Source: CAVQFO01 sp963711725
GTDB lineage: Bacteria > Pseudomonadota > Gammaproteobacteria > Nitrococcales > Aquisalimonadaceae
Assembly: GCA_963711725.1 (NCBI GenBank)
Contig: CAVQFO010000020.1
Span: 1 to 64,000, forward strand
Length of the DNA: 64,000 nt
Direction: 5' to 3'
Shown here: positions 1-9,001 of the stretch, piece after piece
How the letters are laid out: each line of letters opens with the position of its first letter
Numbering within the stretch: position 1 is the stretch's first letter
The notes under the pieces: generated by a model
What the model was told of the DNA's origin: nothing
The model's database searches: none
The model's input: the letters and a program-made list of their open reading frames with translations, nothing else
Program-made: the position numbers and the translations under genes

Positions 1-2
1 CG

Positions 3-227
3 GCCCGCGCCGACACGCTGGACGAGGCGGACAATCAGCGGAAGATGGCCAAGCTCCAGCACAACCTCGCCAATGCATCGCCCACGCCGCGCTCCGGCAT
101 CGGCGACGATATCGCCAACGCGGCGCTGTTCCTGGCCAGTGACGAGGGCAGCTTCATCAACTGCCACGACCTGGTGGTGGACGGCGGCCGGATCGCCATG
201 TTCAATGAGAAGCCCGCCGGCGCGTGA
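3..227 (+). CDS. SDR family oxidoreductase, C-terminal fragment
   Basis: The gene enters from the left edge; only the last 74 codons are present, ending in TGA at 225-227. The visible part contains [18 protein letters not shown] followed by a VVDGGR-type ending, the typical C-terminal helix and strand of classical short-chain dehydrogenases/reductases (Rossmann-fold NAD(P)H enzymes). The nucleotide-binding glycine motif and the YxxxK catalytic pair lie outside the window, so substrate and cofactor cannot be judged. It is followed at 31 bases by the Nudix gene and belongs by orientation to the catabolic cluster that runs to 9.9 kb. Confidence 0.85.
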   Translation, partial: ARADTLDEADNQRKMAKLQHNLANASPTPRSGIGDDIANAALFLASDEGSFINCHDLVVDGGRIAMFNEKPAGA

Positions 228-258
228 TCCGGCGCCGACCGCGCCTTCGCCAGACGAG

Positions 259-1155
259 ATGGCTACTTCTCCCACAGCCGATAGGACGCTCCTGACGCCC
301 CGGCCCGCCGCCACCGTGATCGTGGCGCGGGACGCCGATGACGGTGTGGAGGTCCTGCTGATGCGGCGTACCGACCAGGCCGTGTTCATGCCAGGCACCT
401 ATGTATTCCCCGGCGGCGCGGTGGATTCGACGGACGCCGAATCCGACCTGGGCCCGTTCCTGCTGGGCCCCGACGATGCCGAGATCAGCCACCGCCTGGG
501 CTTGCCCGCCGGCGGCCGGCCCTACCTGGTGGCGGCGCTGCGCGAGTGCTTCGAGGAGGCGGGCTTGTTATTGGCCCGGGACAGCCACGGCCGGCCGGTG
601 GATCCGGCCACTGTGCAGGACCTGCAGTTCCTGCGCCGCCCCCTGGCCGCCGGCGAACTGAGCCTGGTGGATTTTTGCCGGGATCATGGGCTGTTCCTGG
701 ATCTGGGTGTGCTGACCTATTTCGCCCACTGGATCACGCCGCCGGGGCCGCCCCGGCGCTTCGACGCCCGCTTCTTCCTGGCTCCGGCGCCCCGGGGCCA
801 AGCCCCCGCCCATGACGGCACCGAGCTGATGGATCATGTCTGGCTCCGGCCCGACGAGGCGCTGCGCCGTCACCGCGAGGGTGAGCTGTCGCTGCGCACT
901 CCGACCATTCGCACGCTTCGTCGATGCTCGATTTCGAATCCGTGGCGGCCTTGCGCGATCACGCCTCGGCCCGCCCGCGCCCGGTTCCCCAGGCCCCGTG
1001 GCCGGCCACGGGGCGGGATGGCCGGCGCCTCCTGCATCCGGGCGATCCGCCGTACGCGGAAGCGCGCAAGCTGGACCCCGAGGGCCGCGGCACGGCCCGC
1101 TACGAAATACTGCCCGGCGAACCGGTCAGTTTGTGCGAGGGCGTGCAGCGCCTGA
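259..1155 (+). CDS. Nudix hydrolase, NUDT19-like; reading frame lost near 915-923
   Basis: The ATG at 259 opens a protein with PRPAATVIV, then FPGGAVD at about residues 50-56 and the Nudix helix RECFEEAGLLL at 95-105. A long insert separates the glycines from the REuxEExG part, as in NUDT19-type (CoA or nucleotide-sugar diphosphatase-like) Nudix proteins. The likely role is hydrolysis of a nucleoside diphosphate linked to another moiety, with Mg bound by the EE pair. Family-like sequence stops at LSLRTPTIRTLR, near position 920. The rest of the frame to the stop at 1155 is not protein-like, while a good continuation (LDFESVAALRDHA) appears in the frame that starts at 924. A single missing base would join the two. 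Similar Nudix-MBL fusion proteins exist in proteobacteria, so this is probably one frameshifted gene. Confidence 0.8.
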   Translation: MATSPTADRTLLTPRPAATVIVARDADDGVEVLLMRRTDQAVFMPGTYVFPGGAVDSTDAESDLGPFLLGPDDAEISHRLGLPAGGRPYLVAALRECFEEAGLLLARDSHGRPVDPATVQDLQFLRRPLAAGELSLVDFCRDHGLFLDLGVLTYFAHWITPPGPPRRFDARFFLAPAPRGQAPAHDGTELMDHVWLRPDEALRRHREGELSLRTPTIRTLRRCSISNPWRPCAITPRPARARFPRPRGRPRGGMAGASCIRAIRRTRKRASWTPRAAARPATKYCPANRSVCARACSA

Positions 1156-1949
1156 CCGCGCCCAACCCCGGCGTCATGACGGGGCCCGGCACCAATACCT
1201 ATCTGATTGCCGGTGCGGACGGCGTGGCCGTGATCGATCCCGGCCCGGACGATCCGCAGCACGTGGAGCGCATCGTGGCGGCCGCGGGCGGTGCCATCCG
1301 CTGGATCCTGGTCACCCATACCCACCGGGACCATTCGCCCGCGAGCGGCCGACTGCAAACCGCCACCGGTGCCCAGACCCTGGGCCTGCCGGCGCCGCCG
1401 CACGACGGCCATGAACGGGACTTCGCGCCCGACCGCGTGCTCGCCCACGGCGAACGCCTGGACCTGGGCGGGGCGGTGCTTCGCGTGATCCATACCCCGG
1501 GCCATGCCTCCAACCATCTCTGTTACCTGCTGGAGGAGGAGCGGCTGCTGTTCTCCGGCGATCACATCATGCAGGGCTCCACGGTGGTGATCAGTCCGCC
1601 GGACGGCGACATGGCCGCCTACCTGGCCTCGCTGGAGGCGCTGCTGCGGTACGACGCCGAGTTCATCGCGCCGGGCCACGGCTTCCTGATGGCGGAGCCG
1701 CCCCGGGTGGTGGACCGTATCGTCAGCCACCGGCTGGTGCGGGAGAGCAAGGTTATCGAAGCCCTGCGGGAGCGGCCCGGTGCCGACGCCGAGAGCCTAT
1801 TGAGCCGCGTCTACGACGACGTGCCCCAGGCCATGCACCCGGTGGCGCGGCGCTCCCTGTTGGCGCATCTGATCAAACTACGTGACGAGGGCCGGGCGGC
1901 CGGCGGCGAAAGCGGCTGGCGCCTGATCGAGACCCTGAAACAAACCTGA
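924..1949 (+). CDS. MBL-fold metallo-hydrolase (LACTB2-like), probably second half of a Nudix-MBL fusion
   Basis: The frame opens at ATG 924 and encodes up to 341 residues. The zinc motif THTHRDH lies at about residues 131-137, with later conserved elements HTPGHASNH, FSGDHIM and APGHG, which supply the remaining His and Asp ligands. The C-terminal segment with HPVARRSLLAHLIKL resembles the winged-helix tail of LACTB2-type hydrolases. The first 60 or so residues have no ribosome binding site in front of them and look like the linker that follows a Nudix domain, so this start is doubtful. Activity on a thioester or a nucleic acid is possible for the family; the substrate is unknown. The gene ends 9 bases before the next start. 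Confidence 0.85.
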   Translation: MLDFESVAALRDHASARPRPVPQAPWPATGRDGRRLLHPGDPPYAEARKLDPEGRGTARYEILPGEPVSLCEGVQRLTAPNPGVMTGPGTNTYLIAGADGVAVIDPGPDDPQHVERIVAAAGGAIRWILVTHTHRDHSPASGRLQTATGAQTLGLPAPPHDGHERDFAPDRVLAHGERLDLGGAVLRVIHTPGHASNHLCYLLEEERLLFSGDHIMQGSTVVISPPDGDMAAYLASLEALLRYDAEFIAPGHGFLMAEPPRVVDRIVSHRLVRESKVIEALRERPGADAESLLSRVYDDVPQAMHPVARRSLLAHLIKLRDEGRAAGGESGWRLIETLKQT

Positions 1950-2715
<766 letters not shown>

Positions 2716-2716
<1 letters not shown>

Positions 2717-2772
2717 GGAAACGCTGATCTATTCACGCGGCCGCGCGGCGCATGGATAAATCAGCGTTTCCT
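2716..2772. repeat. Inverted repeat with 13-bp perfect arms (possible terminator)
   Basis: AGGAAACGCTGAT at 2716-2728 is repeated in inverse orientation at 2760-2772. The 31-base core contains ATTCACGCGGCCGCG. It starts at the stop codon of the SDR gene and ends about 50 bases before the next start, so it can form a hairpin at the 3' end of the upstream transcript. Its core resembles that of the perfect palindrome at 58592-58643 (ATTCAC-x-CGGCCG), which suggests one repeat family. There is only a weak T tract after the stem. Confidence 0.7.
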
Positions 2773-2822
2773 TAATAATTGACGATGGGGACCATGCAGC
2801 CCCATTGCTGGAGGAGCGAACC

Positions 2823-4811
2823 ATGACAGAACAAGCCCCCAAGCCCATGTGGACACCCAGCCGGCAACGGATCGAGGACAGCCGCATCTGGGACTACATG
2901 GGATGGCTGAAGCGCAACAAGGGCGTGGAGGTCGAGAACTACGAAGCGCTCTGGCAGTGGTCCGTGGACCACCTGGAGGACTTCTGGGAATCCCTCTGGC
3001 AATACTTCGACATCCAGTCGTCCCAGCCCTATCGGCAGGTGCTGGACAGCCACAAGATGCCCGGGCCCAAGTGGTTCGAGGGTGCCCACCTGAACGTCGC
3101 CGAGCAGATGCTGCGCTTCCACCATGGCGCCGGCGGCGACCGCCCCGCGATCATCTCCCGGTCCGAGCTGCGGCCGCTGCAGGAGATCTCCTGGAACGAG
3201 CTGCGGGGCCAGGTGGCGGCGGTAGCCGCCGGCCTGCGGGCCATGGGCGTCAAATGCGGCGACCGGGTGGTGGCTTACATGCCCAACGTTCCGGAGACCG
3301 TGGTGGCCTTCTTCGCCTGCGCCAGCATCGGCGCCACTTGGTCCAGCTGCTCGCCGGACATGGGCACCCGCAGCGTGGTGGACCGATTCCGCCAGATCGA
3401 CCCCAAGGTGCTGATCGCCGTGGACGGTTACCGCTACGCCGGCAAGGACTACGACCGCCTGGAGGTGGTTCAGGGCCTGCGGGAGTCCCTCCCTACCCTG
3501 GAGAACGTGGTGTTGCTGCCCTACCTGAATCCGGAAGCCCGGCTGGACGGGGCGCACCGGTGGTCCGAGCTGTTGGAGTCGGAGGGCGCGCTGCACTGCG
3601 AGCAGGTGCCCTTCGATCATCCCCTGTGGGTGGTCTATTCCTCCGGCACCACGGGCATGCCCAAGCCCATCGTCCACGGTCACGGCGGCTCGCTGATCGA
3701 GGGGCTCAAGGGCCATGCCCTGCAACTGGATATCGGACCGGACGACCGTTTCATGTGGTTCACCACCACGGGCTGGATCATGTGGAACTCCCAGATCACG
3801 GGGCTGCTGGTGGGCGCCACCATCTGCATCTACGACGGCAACCCCGGTTATCCGGACCTGGGCACGCTGTGGCGGTTCGCCGAGGAGAGCGGGATGAGCT
3901 TCTTCGGCTCCGGCGCGGCCTATTTCGACAACTGCAAGAAGGCCGACATCCGTCCGGCGGAGATCGCGGACGTGCACCGGATCCGTTCGGTGGGCTCCAC
4001 CGGCTCGCCGCTTTCCGAGGAATGCCACTACTGGATCAGCGACGCCCTGGGCGGCGACGTGCATATCGCCGCGATCAGCGGCGGCACGGACATCGCCGCC
4101 GCCTTCGTGGGCGCCGCGCCCATCAAGCCGTTGATCGCCGGCGAGATGCAGGCCCGTGGGCTGGGCATCGCCGTCTACGCCTTCGACGAGGACGGTAACA
4201 AGGTCTACGACCAGGTGGGCGAGCTGGTGGTGACCGAGCCCATGCCGTCCATGCCCCTGTATTTCTGGAACGACGAGGGCGGCAAGCGCTACCGGGAGAG
4301 CTACTTCGAAACCTACCCCGGCTACTGGCGCCACGGCGACTGGATCCGCATCACGCCCCGGGGCGGGGCGGTGATCTACGGCCGCTCGGACACCACCATC
4401 AACCGCCACGGCATCCGTATGGGCACCAGCGAAATCTACCGCGTGGTGGAGGAGTTCCCGGAGATCCTGGACAGCCTGGTCGTCGACCTTGAATATCTGG
4501 GCCGGGAATCCTACATGCCGTTGTTCGTCGTGCTGCGCGAAGGCATGGCCCTGAACGACGAGTTGGTCGGCTGTATCAAGGACGCGATCCGCAAGAACCT
4601 CTCGGCGCGGCACGCGCCCAACGAGATCATCGCCGTGGAGGAAATCCCGCGCACGCTCACGGGCAAGAAGATGGAGCTGCCGGTCAAGCGCCTCCTGCTG
4701 GGCATGGCGCTGGACAAGGCGGCCAATCCGGATGCCATGGCCAATCCGCACACGCTGGATTTCTTCATGAGCTTCGCGGATCGGCACGGCACCGTTGAAC
4801 GAGGAGACTGA
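2823..4811 (+). CDS. aacS: Acetoacetate-CoA ligase (acetoacetyl-CoA synthetase)
   Basis: This 662-residue acyl-CoA synthetase of the ANL superfamily activates acetoacetate with ATP and CoA to acetoacetyl-CoA. An N-terminal extension with WDYMGWLKRNKG and FWESLWQYF is characteristic of the acetoacetate-CoA ligase branch. The P-loop YSSGTTGMPKP lies near residues 272-282, TTTGWIMWN follows, and the C-terminal catalytic lysine region LTGKKMELPVK is near 612-622. The length matches the family (about 650). The ATG at 2823 is preceded by GGAGGAGCGAACC. The gene stands in the middle of a set of hydratase, dehydrogenase and thioesterase genes, consistent with feeding ketone bodies or pathway products into central metabolism. 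Neighbouring acyl substrates cannot be excluded, but the match to the acetoacetate group is strong. Confidence 0.92.
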   Translation: MTEQAPKPMWTPSRQRIEDSRIWDYMGWLKRNKGVEVENYEALWQWSVDHLEDFWESLWQYFDIQSSQPYRQVLDSHKMPGPKWFEGAHLNVAEQMLRFHHGAGGDRPAIISRSELRPLQEISWNELRGQVAAVAAGLRAMGVKCGDRVVAYMPNVPETVVAFFACASIGATWSSCSPDMGTRSVVDRFRQIDPKVLIAVDGYRYAGKDYDRLEVVQGLRESLPTLENVVLLPYLNPEARLDGAHRWSELLESEGALHCEQVPFDHPLWVVYSSGTTGMPKPIVHGHGGSLIEGLKGHALQLDIGPDDRFMWFTTTGWIMWNSQITGLLVGATICIYDGNPGYPDLGTLWRFAEESGMSFFGSGAAYFDNCKKADIRPAEIADVHRIRSVGSTGSPLSEECHYWISDALGGDVHIAAISGGTDIAAAFVGAAPIKPLIAGEMQARGLGIAVYAFDEDGNKVYDQVGELVVTEPMPSMPLYFWNDEGGKRYRESYFETYPGYWRHGDWIRITPRGGAVIYGRSDTTINRHGIRMGTSEIYRVVEEFPEILDSLVVDLEYLGRESYMPLFVVLREGMALNDELVGCIKDAIRKNLSARHAPNEIIAVEEIPRTLTGKKMELPVKRLLLGMALDKAANPDAMANPHTLDFFMSFADRHGTVERGD

Positions 4812-5006
4812 ACCGACTTCATGGGCAGCGACGCCACGAATACCTGGGCGTTCGGGGTCTGTTGTTCCGGGAAGGCATCCCCCGCGTGCGGGTTCAGAGC
4901 GAACGGGTGGCTGCACCCAATCTCATGCGGATCATGGAAGCGACCCTGAAACACGGCAAGCATGTTCGGCGCGGCCACCCAGCGACGAACGGATGGAGAA
5001 CCCTAA

Positions 5007-5483
5007 ATGACCAAGCTCTATTGGGAAGACATGCACGTGGGCGACAGCCGGGAGTATGGCGGTCGCACGGTGACCCGGGAGGAAATCATCGAATTCGCCA
5101 CCGAGTTCGATCCGCAGCTTTTTCACCTGGACGAGGAAGCCGCCATCAAAAGCCCCTACGGCGGACTGATCGCCAGCGGCTGGCAGACGGCCGGCTTCTT
5201 CATGCGCATGCTGGCCGACAACTTCCTCGCCAATGCCCACTCCACGGGCTCGCCCGGGGTGGAGTGGCTGCGCTGGCGCAAGCCCGTATATGCCGGAGAT
5301 ACGCTGAGGGTGCGCCATCAGGTCATCGACAAGCACCCGTCGCGCAATCACCCCAATATGGGCCATGTGAAGAACCGCTTTCAGGTGCTGAATCAGAACG
5401 ACGAAATCGTCATGGAGATGGAGTCCCGGGGCATGTTCCTGCGACGCACCCCGGCCGGAGCGGAGGAGGAGGCCGCACGATGA
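5007..5483 (+). CDS. MaoC-family enoyl-CoA hydratase/dehydratase (first of tandem pair)
   Basis: This is a 158-residue single hot-dog-fold protein. The hydratase-2 motif is visible as EFDPQLFHLDEEAA, with the likely catalytic Asp35 and His40, followed by FGG-like YGGLIASGW. Such enzymes hydrate trans-2-enoyl-CoA (R-specific) or dehydrate related thioesters in the cytosol, usually as dimers. It follows a 195-base gap that contains no convincing gene. Its TGA overlaps the ATG of the second MaoC gene (ATGA), so the two are translationally coupled and may form a heterodimer. The acyl substrate is not evident. Confidence 0.88.
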   Translation: MTKLYWEDMHVGDSREYGGRTVTREEIIEFATEFDPQLFHLDEEAAIKSPYGGLIASGWQTAGFFMRMLADNFLANAHSTGSPGVEWLRWRKPVYAGDTLRVRHQVIDKHPSRNHPNMGHVKNRFQVLNQNDEIVMEMESRGMFLRRTPAGAEEEAAR

Positions 5484-5929
5484 TGCGCTATTTCGAGGAC
5501 ATTCAGGAGGGCGACTCCATGCGCTTCGGCCCGGTGGACGTGACCGCCGAGGACATCAAGCGCTTCGCCCGGGAGTACGATCCCCAGCCGTTCCACCTGG
5601 ACGAAGAGGCGGGACGCGCCACCCATTTCGGCGGTCTGGCGGCCTCCGGCTGGCACACCGCCGCGCTGACCATGAAGCTGCTCATGAGCGATCCCGAGCA
5701 GCGGGTCGCCAGCCTGGGCTCCCCCGGTTTCGACGACCTGCGCTGGCGCCGCCCCGTGCGCCCCGGCGACAAGCTCTACGTGGAGTGCCGGTGCCAGGAC
5801 AAGAAGCCCTCGGAGTCCCGCCCGGAAATGGGCGTGATCCGCTTCGAGGTCACGACCCGGAACCAGAAGGACCAAGTCGTGATGAGCATGATTTCCATTG
5901 CAATGATCGCGCGCCGCGGCGCGGCGTAG
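5480..5929 (+). CDS. MaoC-family enoyl-CoA hydratase/dehydratase (second of tandem pair)
   Basis: This is a 149-residue hot-dog protein, paralogous to its upstream neighbour: both begin with (Y/W)FED-like residues and carry EYDPQPFHLDEEA, giving the likely catalytic Asp34 and His39. GGLAASGWHTAA follows. It overlaps the previous gene by four bases. Tandem MaoC pairs often build heteromeric hydratases in which each subunit supplies part of the acyl tunnel. Here both copies keep the Asp/His pair, so neither is obviously inactive. It probably acts on a CoA thioester in the same pathway as the ligase and SDRs around it. Confidence 0.88.
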   Translation: MMRYFEDIQEGDSMRFGPVDVTAEDIKRFAREYDPQPFHLDEEAGRATHFGGLAASGWHTAALTMKLLMSDPEQRVASLGSPGFDDLRWRRPVRPGDKLYVECRCQDKKPSESRPEMGVIRFEVTTRNQKDQVVMSMISIAMIARRGAA

Positions 5930-5978
5930 GGACGAATCGCGCGCCCCCGCCGGGGCGTCACCAGCAGGTGTGCATTCC

Positions 5979-6842
5979 ATGAACCTATCCGAACCCAAGA
6001 CGTTGCCCGTCGAACGCGGGCGCTTTGCCTGGCGCGAAGGCGGTGACCCCGCCGGTACGCCCCTGGTGATGATCCACGGCTGGCCCGAGAGCTCCTATTG
6101 CTGGGAGCAGGTGGTCGGGCAACTGAAGCCCGGTTTGCGCATTATCGCGCCGGATCTCCGGGGCCTGGGCGACAGCGAGCGCACCGACGGCGTCGAGCAT
6201 TACCGCAAGGTGGAGCTGGCCGCCGACGTGATCCAGATGCTGGACGCGCTGGGCGTGGACGAGTTCCAGCTGGTGGGCCACGATTGGGGCGGCATCGTCG
6301 CCCAGGAGATCGCCCTGGCGGTTCCCTCGCGGGTGTCGCGCATGGTGCTGATGAATATCGCCGTCATCAATAACCTCAAGGGCAACCGGGAAGTCATCGA
6401 AATCGTGCGCCAGTCCGGCAGCCCCCATTACTGGTATCAGCATTTCCAGCAGGCCCCCGGCCTGGCCGAGGCGATGATTCCCGGCGCCGAGGAACCCTGG
6501 CTGCGGTACTTCCTGCGCACCTGGAGGACCGGCGGGTTTGCCGAGGACGCCATCGACGAGTACGTGCGGTGCTACCGGATTCCCGGTACGCCCGGTGCCG
6601 CCGCCAACTACTATCGCGCCTTCCACGACGATGCCAAGCGCTGGGCCGGCCTGGCGGACCACGTCTGGCCCATGCCGAGTCTCTACGTCTACGGCAACAA
6701 GGACCTGGTGATCATCCCCGAGTACCTTAATCACATCGAGGAATGCTTTCGCGAGTTGCGCGTGGAGCAGGTGGAGGCCGGGCACTTCCTTCAGGAGGAG
6801 GCGCCCGGCGACGTGGCCGGCTATCTGAACGGCTTTCTGTGA
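5979..6842 (+). CDS. Alpha/beta hydrolase, epoxide hydrolase-like
   Basis: This is a 287-residue alpha/beta hydrolase. The oxyanion motif HGWPE is at 33-37 and the nucleophile elbow GHDWGG is at 100-105. The nucleophile is Asp102, as in epoxide hydrolases and haloalkane dehalogenases rather than Ser lipases. A cap region contains PHYWYQHFQQ, whose tyrosines fit the epoxide-activating pair. The acid in YGNKDLVI and the His in GHFLQEEAP complete the triad. The HGxPE form favours an epoxide hydrolase over a dehalogenase. ATG 5979 is chosen over GTG 5970 because the protein aligns naturally from there. It sits within the catabolic cluster. Confidence 0.85.
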   Translation: MNLSEPKTLPVERGRFAWREGGDPAGTPLVMIHGWPESSYCWEQVVGQLKPGLRIIAPDLRGLGDSERTDGVEHYRKVELAADVIQMLDALGVDEFQLVGHDWGGIVAQEIALAVPSRVSRMVLMNIAVINNLKGNREVIEIVRQSGSPHYWYQHFQQAPGLAEAMIPGAEEPWLRYFLRTWRTGGFAEDAIDEYVRCYRIPGTPGAAANYYRAFHDDAKRWAGLADHVWPMPSLYVYGNKDLVIIPEYLNHIEECFRELRVEQVEAGHFLQEEAPGDVAGYLNGFL

Positions 6843-6876
6843 ACAGGCGAAGGCGAATGAAACGCGGAGGGGAACA

Positions 6877-7758
6877 ATGAAGGATTTGAAGGGCAAAGTG
6901 GCGGTCGTCACCGGCGGCGGCAGCGGCCTGGGGCGGGAGCTGGCACTGTGCTGTGCCCGGCGCGGCATGAAACTGGTGCTGGGTGATGTGGACGAGAACG
7001 GCATGGCGGAAACCGTGGAGCTCGCGGGCGCGGAAGTGCCAGGTGTGGAGGCCGCCACGCTCAAGGTCGACGTGTCCCGCCTGGAGCAGGTCGAGGCCCT
7101 GGCGAAGCTTGCCCGGGACCGCTTCGGCGCCGCGCACCTGCTTTTCAACAACGCCGGTGTCAGCGTACACGCGCCCATCTGGGAGAACACCGTGGACGAC
7201 TGGCAGTGGGTACTGGGCGTGAATCTCTACGGCGTGATCTGGGGCATCAAGACCTTCACGCCCCTGATGCTGGAGCAGGGCGAGGGCCATATCGTCAACA
7301 CCGCCTCGGCCGCCGGCTGGATGAACATGGCCGGCAGCAGCATCTACAACGTCAGCAAGTGTTCCGTGGTGGCCATGTCCGAGACGCTGGCCAACGATAT
7401 CAAGGACGTGAGCGGCAACGTGGGCGTGACCTGCCTGTCGCCGGCATTTTTCCCCACGCCCATCGCCGATGCCGATCGCAATCGGCCGCCGGAGCTGGGC
7501 GAGACGGCGCCGGACAGCCCGGCCCGCCGCAAGCGCGAGGGAATGCTGCGCCACGCGGTGGCGCACGGCCGCATCTCCGCCGCGGAGATTGCCGAGATGA
7601 CAGTGCAGGCGGTGGAGCAGGATCGCTTCTACGTCTTTCCGCACGAGAAGATCAAACAGCTGATCCTGGCCCGGGCCCAGGCGGTGCAGGACGAGGCCGA
7701 CCGCCTTCGATCCCACCGCCGGGCGCTGAATTCCACCCCGCAACGGAGGCCTCCATGA
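6877..7758 (+). CDS. SDR family NAD(P)-dependent oxidoreductase
   Basis: This 293-residue classical SDR has the cofactor motif TGGGSGLG at 12-19 and the structural NNAG at 91-94. Catalytic residues are Ser144 (in NTASAAG), Tyr157 and Lys161 (in YNVSK). Asp38 after the second strand (LGDVDE) suggests preference for NAD(H). The C-terminal extension is longer than in minimal SDRs and ends in a charged helix. The start follows GGAGGGGAACA. It overlaps the HIT gene by four bases. A role as alcohol or 3-hydroxyacyl dehydrogenase in the surrounding pathway is inferred from context only. Confidence 0.88.
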   Translation: MKDLKGKVAVVTGGGSGLGRELALCCARRGMKLVLGDVDENGMAETVELAGAEVPGVEAATLKVDVSRLEQVEALAKLARDRFGAAHLLFNNAGVSVHAPIWENTVDDWQWVLGVNLYGVIWGIKTFTPLMLEQGEGHIVNTASAAGWMNMAGSSIYNVSKCSVVAMSETLANDIKDVSGNVGVTCLSPAFFPTPIADADRNRPPELGETAPDSPARRKREGMLRHAVAHGRISAAEIAEMTVQAVEQDRFYVFPHEKIKQLILARAQAVQDEADRLRSHRRALNSTPQRRPP

Positions 7759-8180
7759 GCCCACCCGACAACGCCGAATGCATCTTCTGCAGGATAATCG
7801 CCGGGGAGGTGCCCGCGGCCGTGATTTTCGAGGACGACACGCTGATCTCGTTCTGCGATGCATTTCCCGCCGGCGAAGGCCACGCGCTGGTGATCCCCAA
7901 GGACCATCACCGGGACATCTTCGAAATGCCGGAGGACCAGGTGGCCGCCGTCGGCAGGGCGGTGAAGCGTCTTGCCGAAGCCCAGCGAAAGGCCCTGGAA
8001 CCGGATGGGGTGATGGTGACGCAGTTCAACGGCGCCGCCGCCGGACAGACGGTGTTCCACTACCATGTCCATTGCGTGCCCCGCTGGGCGGGCACGCCGC
8101 TGGTCCTGCACGGCCGCGAACAGGCATCGGCGGAAGCGATGGCGGCCATGGCCGAGCGCATCCGCGCGGCGCTGGCGTGA
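7755..8180 (+). CDS. HIT family protein (histidine triad nucleotide hydrolase/transferase)
   Basis: This is a 141-residue protein with the N-terminal CIFCRIIAGEVPA and the catalytic triad HYHVHCVPR, with HxHxH at about residues 102-106. HIT proteins cleave nucleoside phosphoramidates or dinucleotide polyphosphates through a histidine intermediate. Cysteines 9 and 12 may bind zinc, as in some HIT proteins. The start codon overlaps the SDR stop (ATGA) and is preceded by GGAGGCCTCC. It is probably a housekeeping gene carried along in the operon. Confidence 0.92.
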   Translation: MSPPDNAECIFCRIIAGEVPAAVIFEDDTLISFCDAFPAGEGHALVIPKDHHRDIFEMPEDQVAAVGRAVKRLAEAQRKALEPDGVMVTQFNGAAAGQTVFHYHVHCVPRWAGTPLVLHGREQASAEAMAAMAERIRAALA

Positions 8181-8267
8181 ACACCCCGCGTCTTGCGAGG
8201 CGGCTTTCGGGCCACCACTGTTGCTAGTCACTCAGGAAGCTCACCAGGCAAATAGGGTTGGACCATC

Positions 8268-8915
8268 ATGCAAACACTGAAACTGGATATCGTCTCCGAC
8301 GTGGTGTGCCCCTGGTGCATCATCGGCCACAAGCGCCTGGAGATCGCCATGGATGAGCTCAGGAACGAGATGCGTTTCGAAATCGACTGGCATCCGTTCG
8401 AACTCAATCCCGACATGCCTCCGGAAGGCGAGAACATTGTCGACCACGTCATCCGCAAATACGGCATTACCGAGGAGGATTCGGAACGCAACCGGACCAT
8501 GCTCGCGGGGATCGGCCGGGGCTTGGGGTTCGCCTTCAACATCAGCCCCGAACGGCGTATCTACAACACTTTCGATGCCCATCGCGTACTGCATTGGGCG
8601 CGGGAGCAGGGGCGCCAGCAGGCGCTGAACATGGAGTTGTTCCGGGAGTATTTCACCGAGGGCAACAATCCCTCCGACCCGGAGGTCTTGCGGCGGGCCG
8701 CGGGCTCCGTCTCCCTGGATGCCGACGAGGCCGCCGCCATCGCTGCCTCGGATCGCTACGCCGACGCCGTGCGGGCGGAGGAACGCATCTACCAGGACGC
8801 CGGAATCAGCGCCGTGCCGACCTTCATCGTCAACGAACGTTATATGATCTCCGGGGCTCAGGAACCGGAGATGCTCGTCAAAGCCTTCCGGCAGATCGTC
8901 CAGGAAGTCGCCTGA
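8268..8915 (+). CDS. DsbA-family oxidoreductase, FrnE-like
   Basis: This 215-residue thioredoxin-fold protein has CPWC at residues 14-17 directly after the first strand (DIVSDVVCPWC) and no signal peptide, so it should be cytoplasmic. A helical insertion follows, and a cis-proline loop GISAVPTFIVNERYMISG lies near the C-terminus. This layout is typical of the FrnE/2-hydroxychromene-2-carboxylate isomerase-like branch of the DsbA superfamily. The activity could be disulfide isomerase or a glutathione-dependent isomerase in the pathway; both CxxC cysteines are present, which favours a redox role. Confidence 0.88.
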   Translation: MQTLKLDIVSDVVCPWCIIGHKRLEIAMDELRNEMRFEIDWHPFELNPDMPPEGENIVDHVIRKYGITEEDSERNRTMLAGIGRGLGFAFNISPERRIYNTFDAHRVLHWAREQGRQQALNMELFREYFTEGNNPSDPEVLRRAAGSVSLDADEAAAIAASDRYADAVRAEERIYQDAGISAVPTFIVNERYMISGAQEPEMLVKAFRQIVQEVA

Positions 8916-9001
8916 GTCCCGTTCGCGCCGCCTCGGTAACGCGCTCGCCGGCTCCCGGGGCCGCTGAGGCCTGGCAAGATTTCCCAATGAGGTGAGTAAC
9001 C

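Noticed and set aside
2772..4916. A long open frame antisense to acetoacetate-CoA ligase
   Set aside because: It has the same codon-bias artefact, and the + strand protein is unmistakable.
4812..5006. Small gene between the CoA ligase and first MaoC gene
   Set aside because: Frames here lack a ribosome binding site and coding character.
5979..6842. Haloalkane dehalogenase
   Set aside because: It shares the Asp nucleophile, but the HGWPE motif and cap tyrosines fit epoxide hydrolases better.
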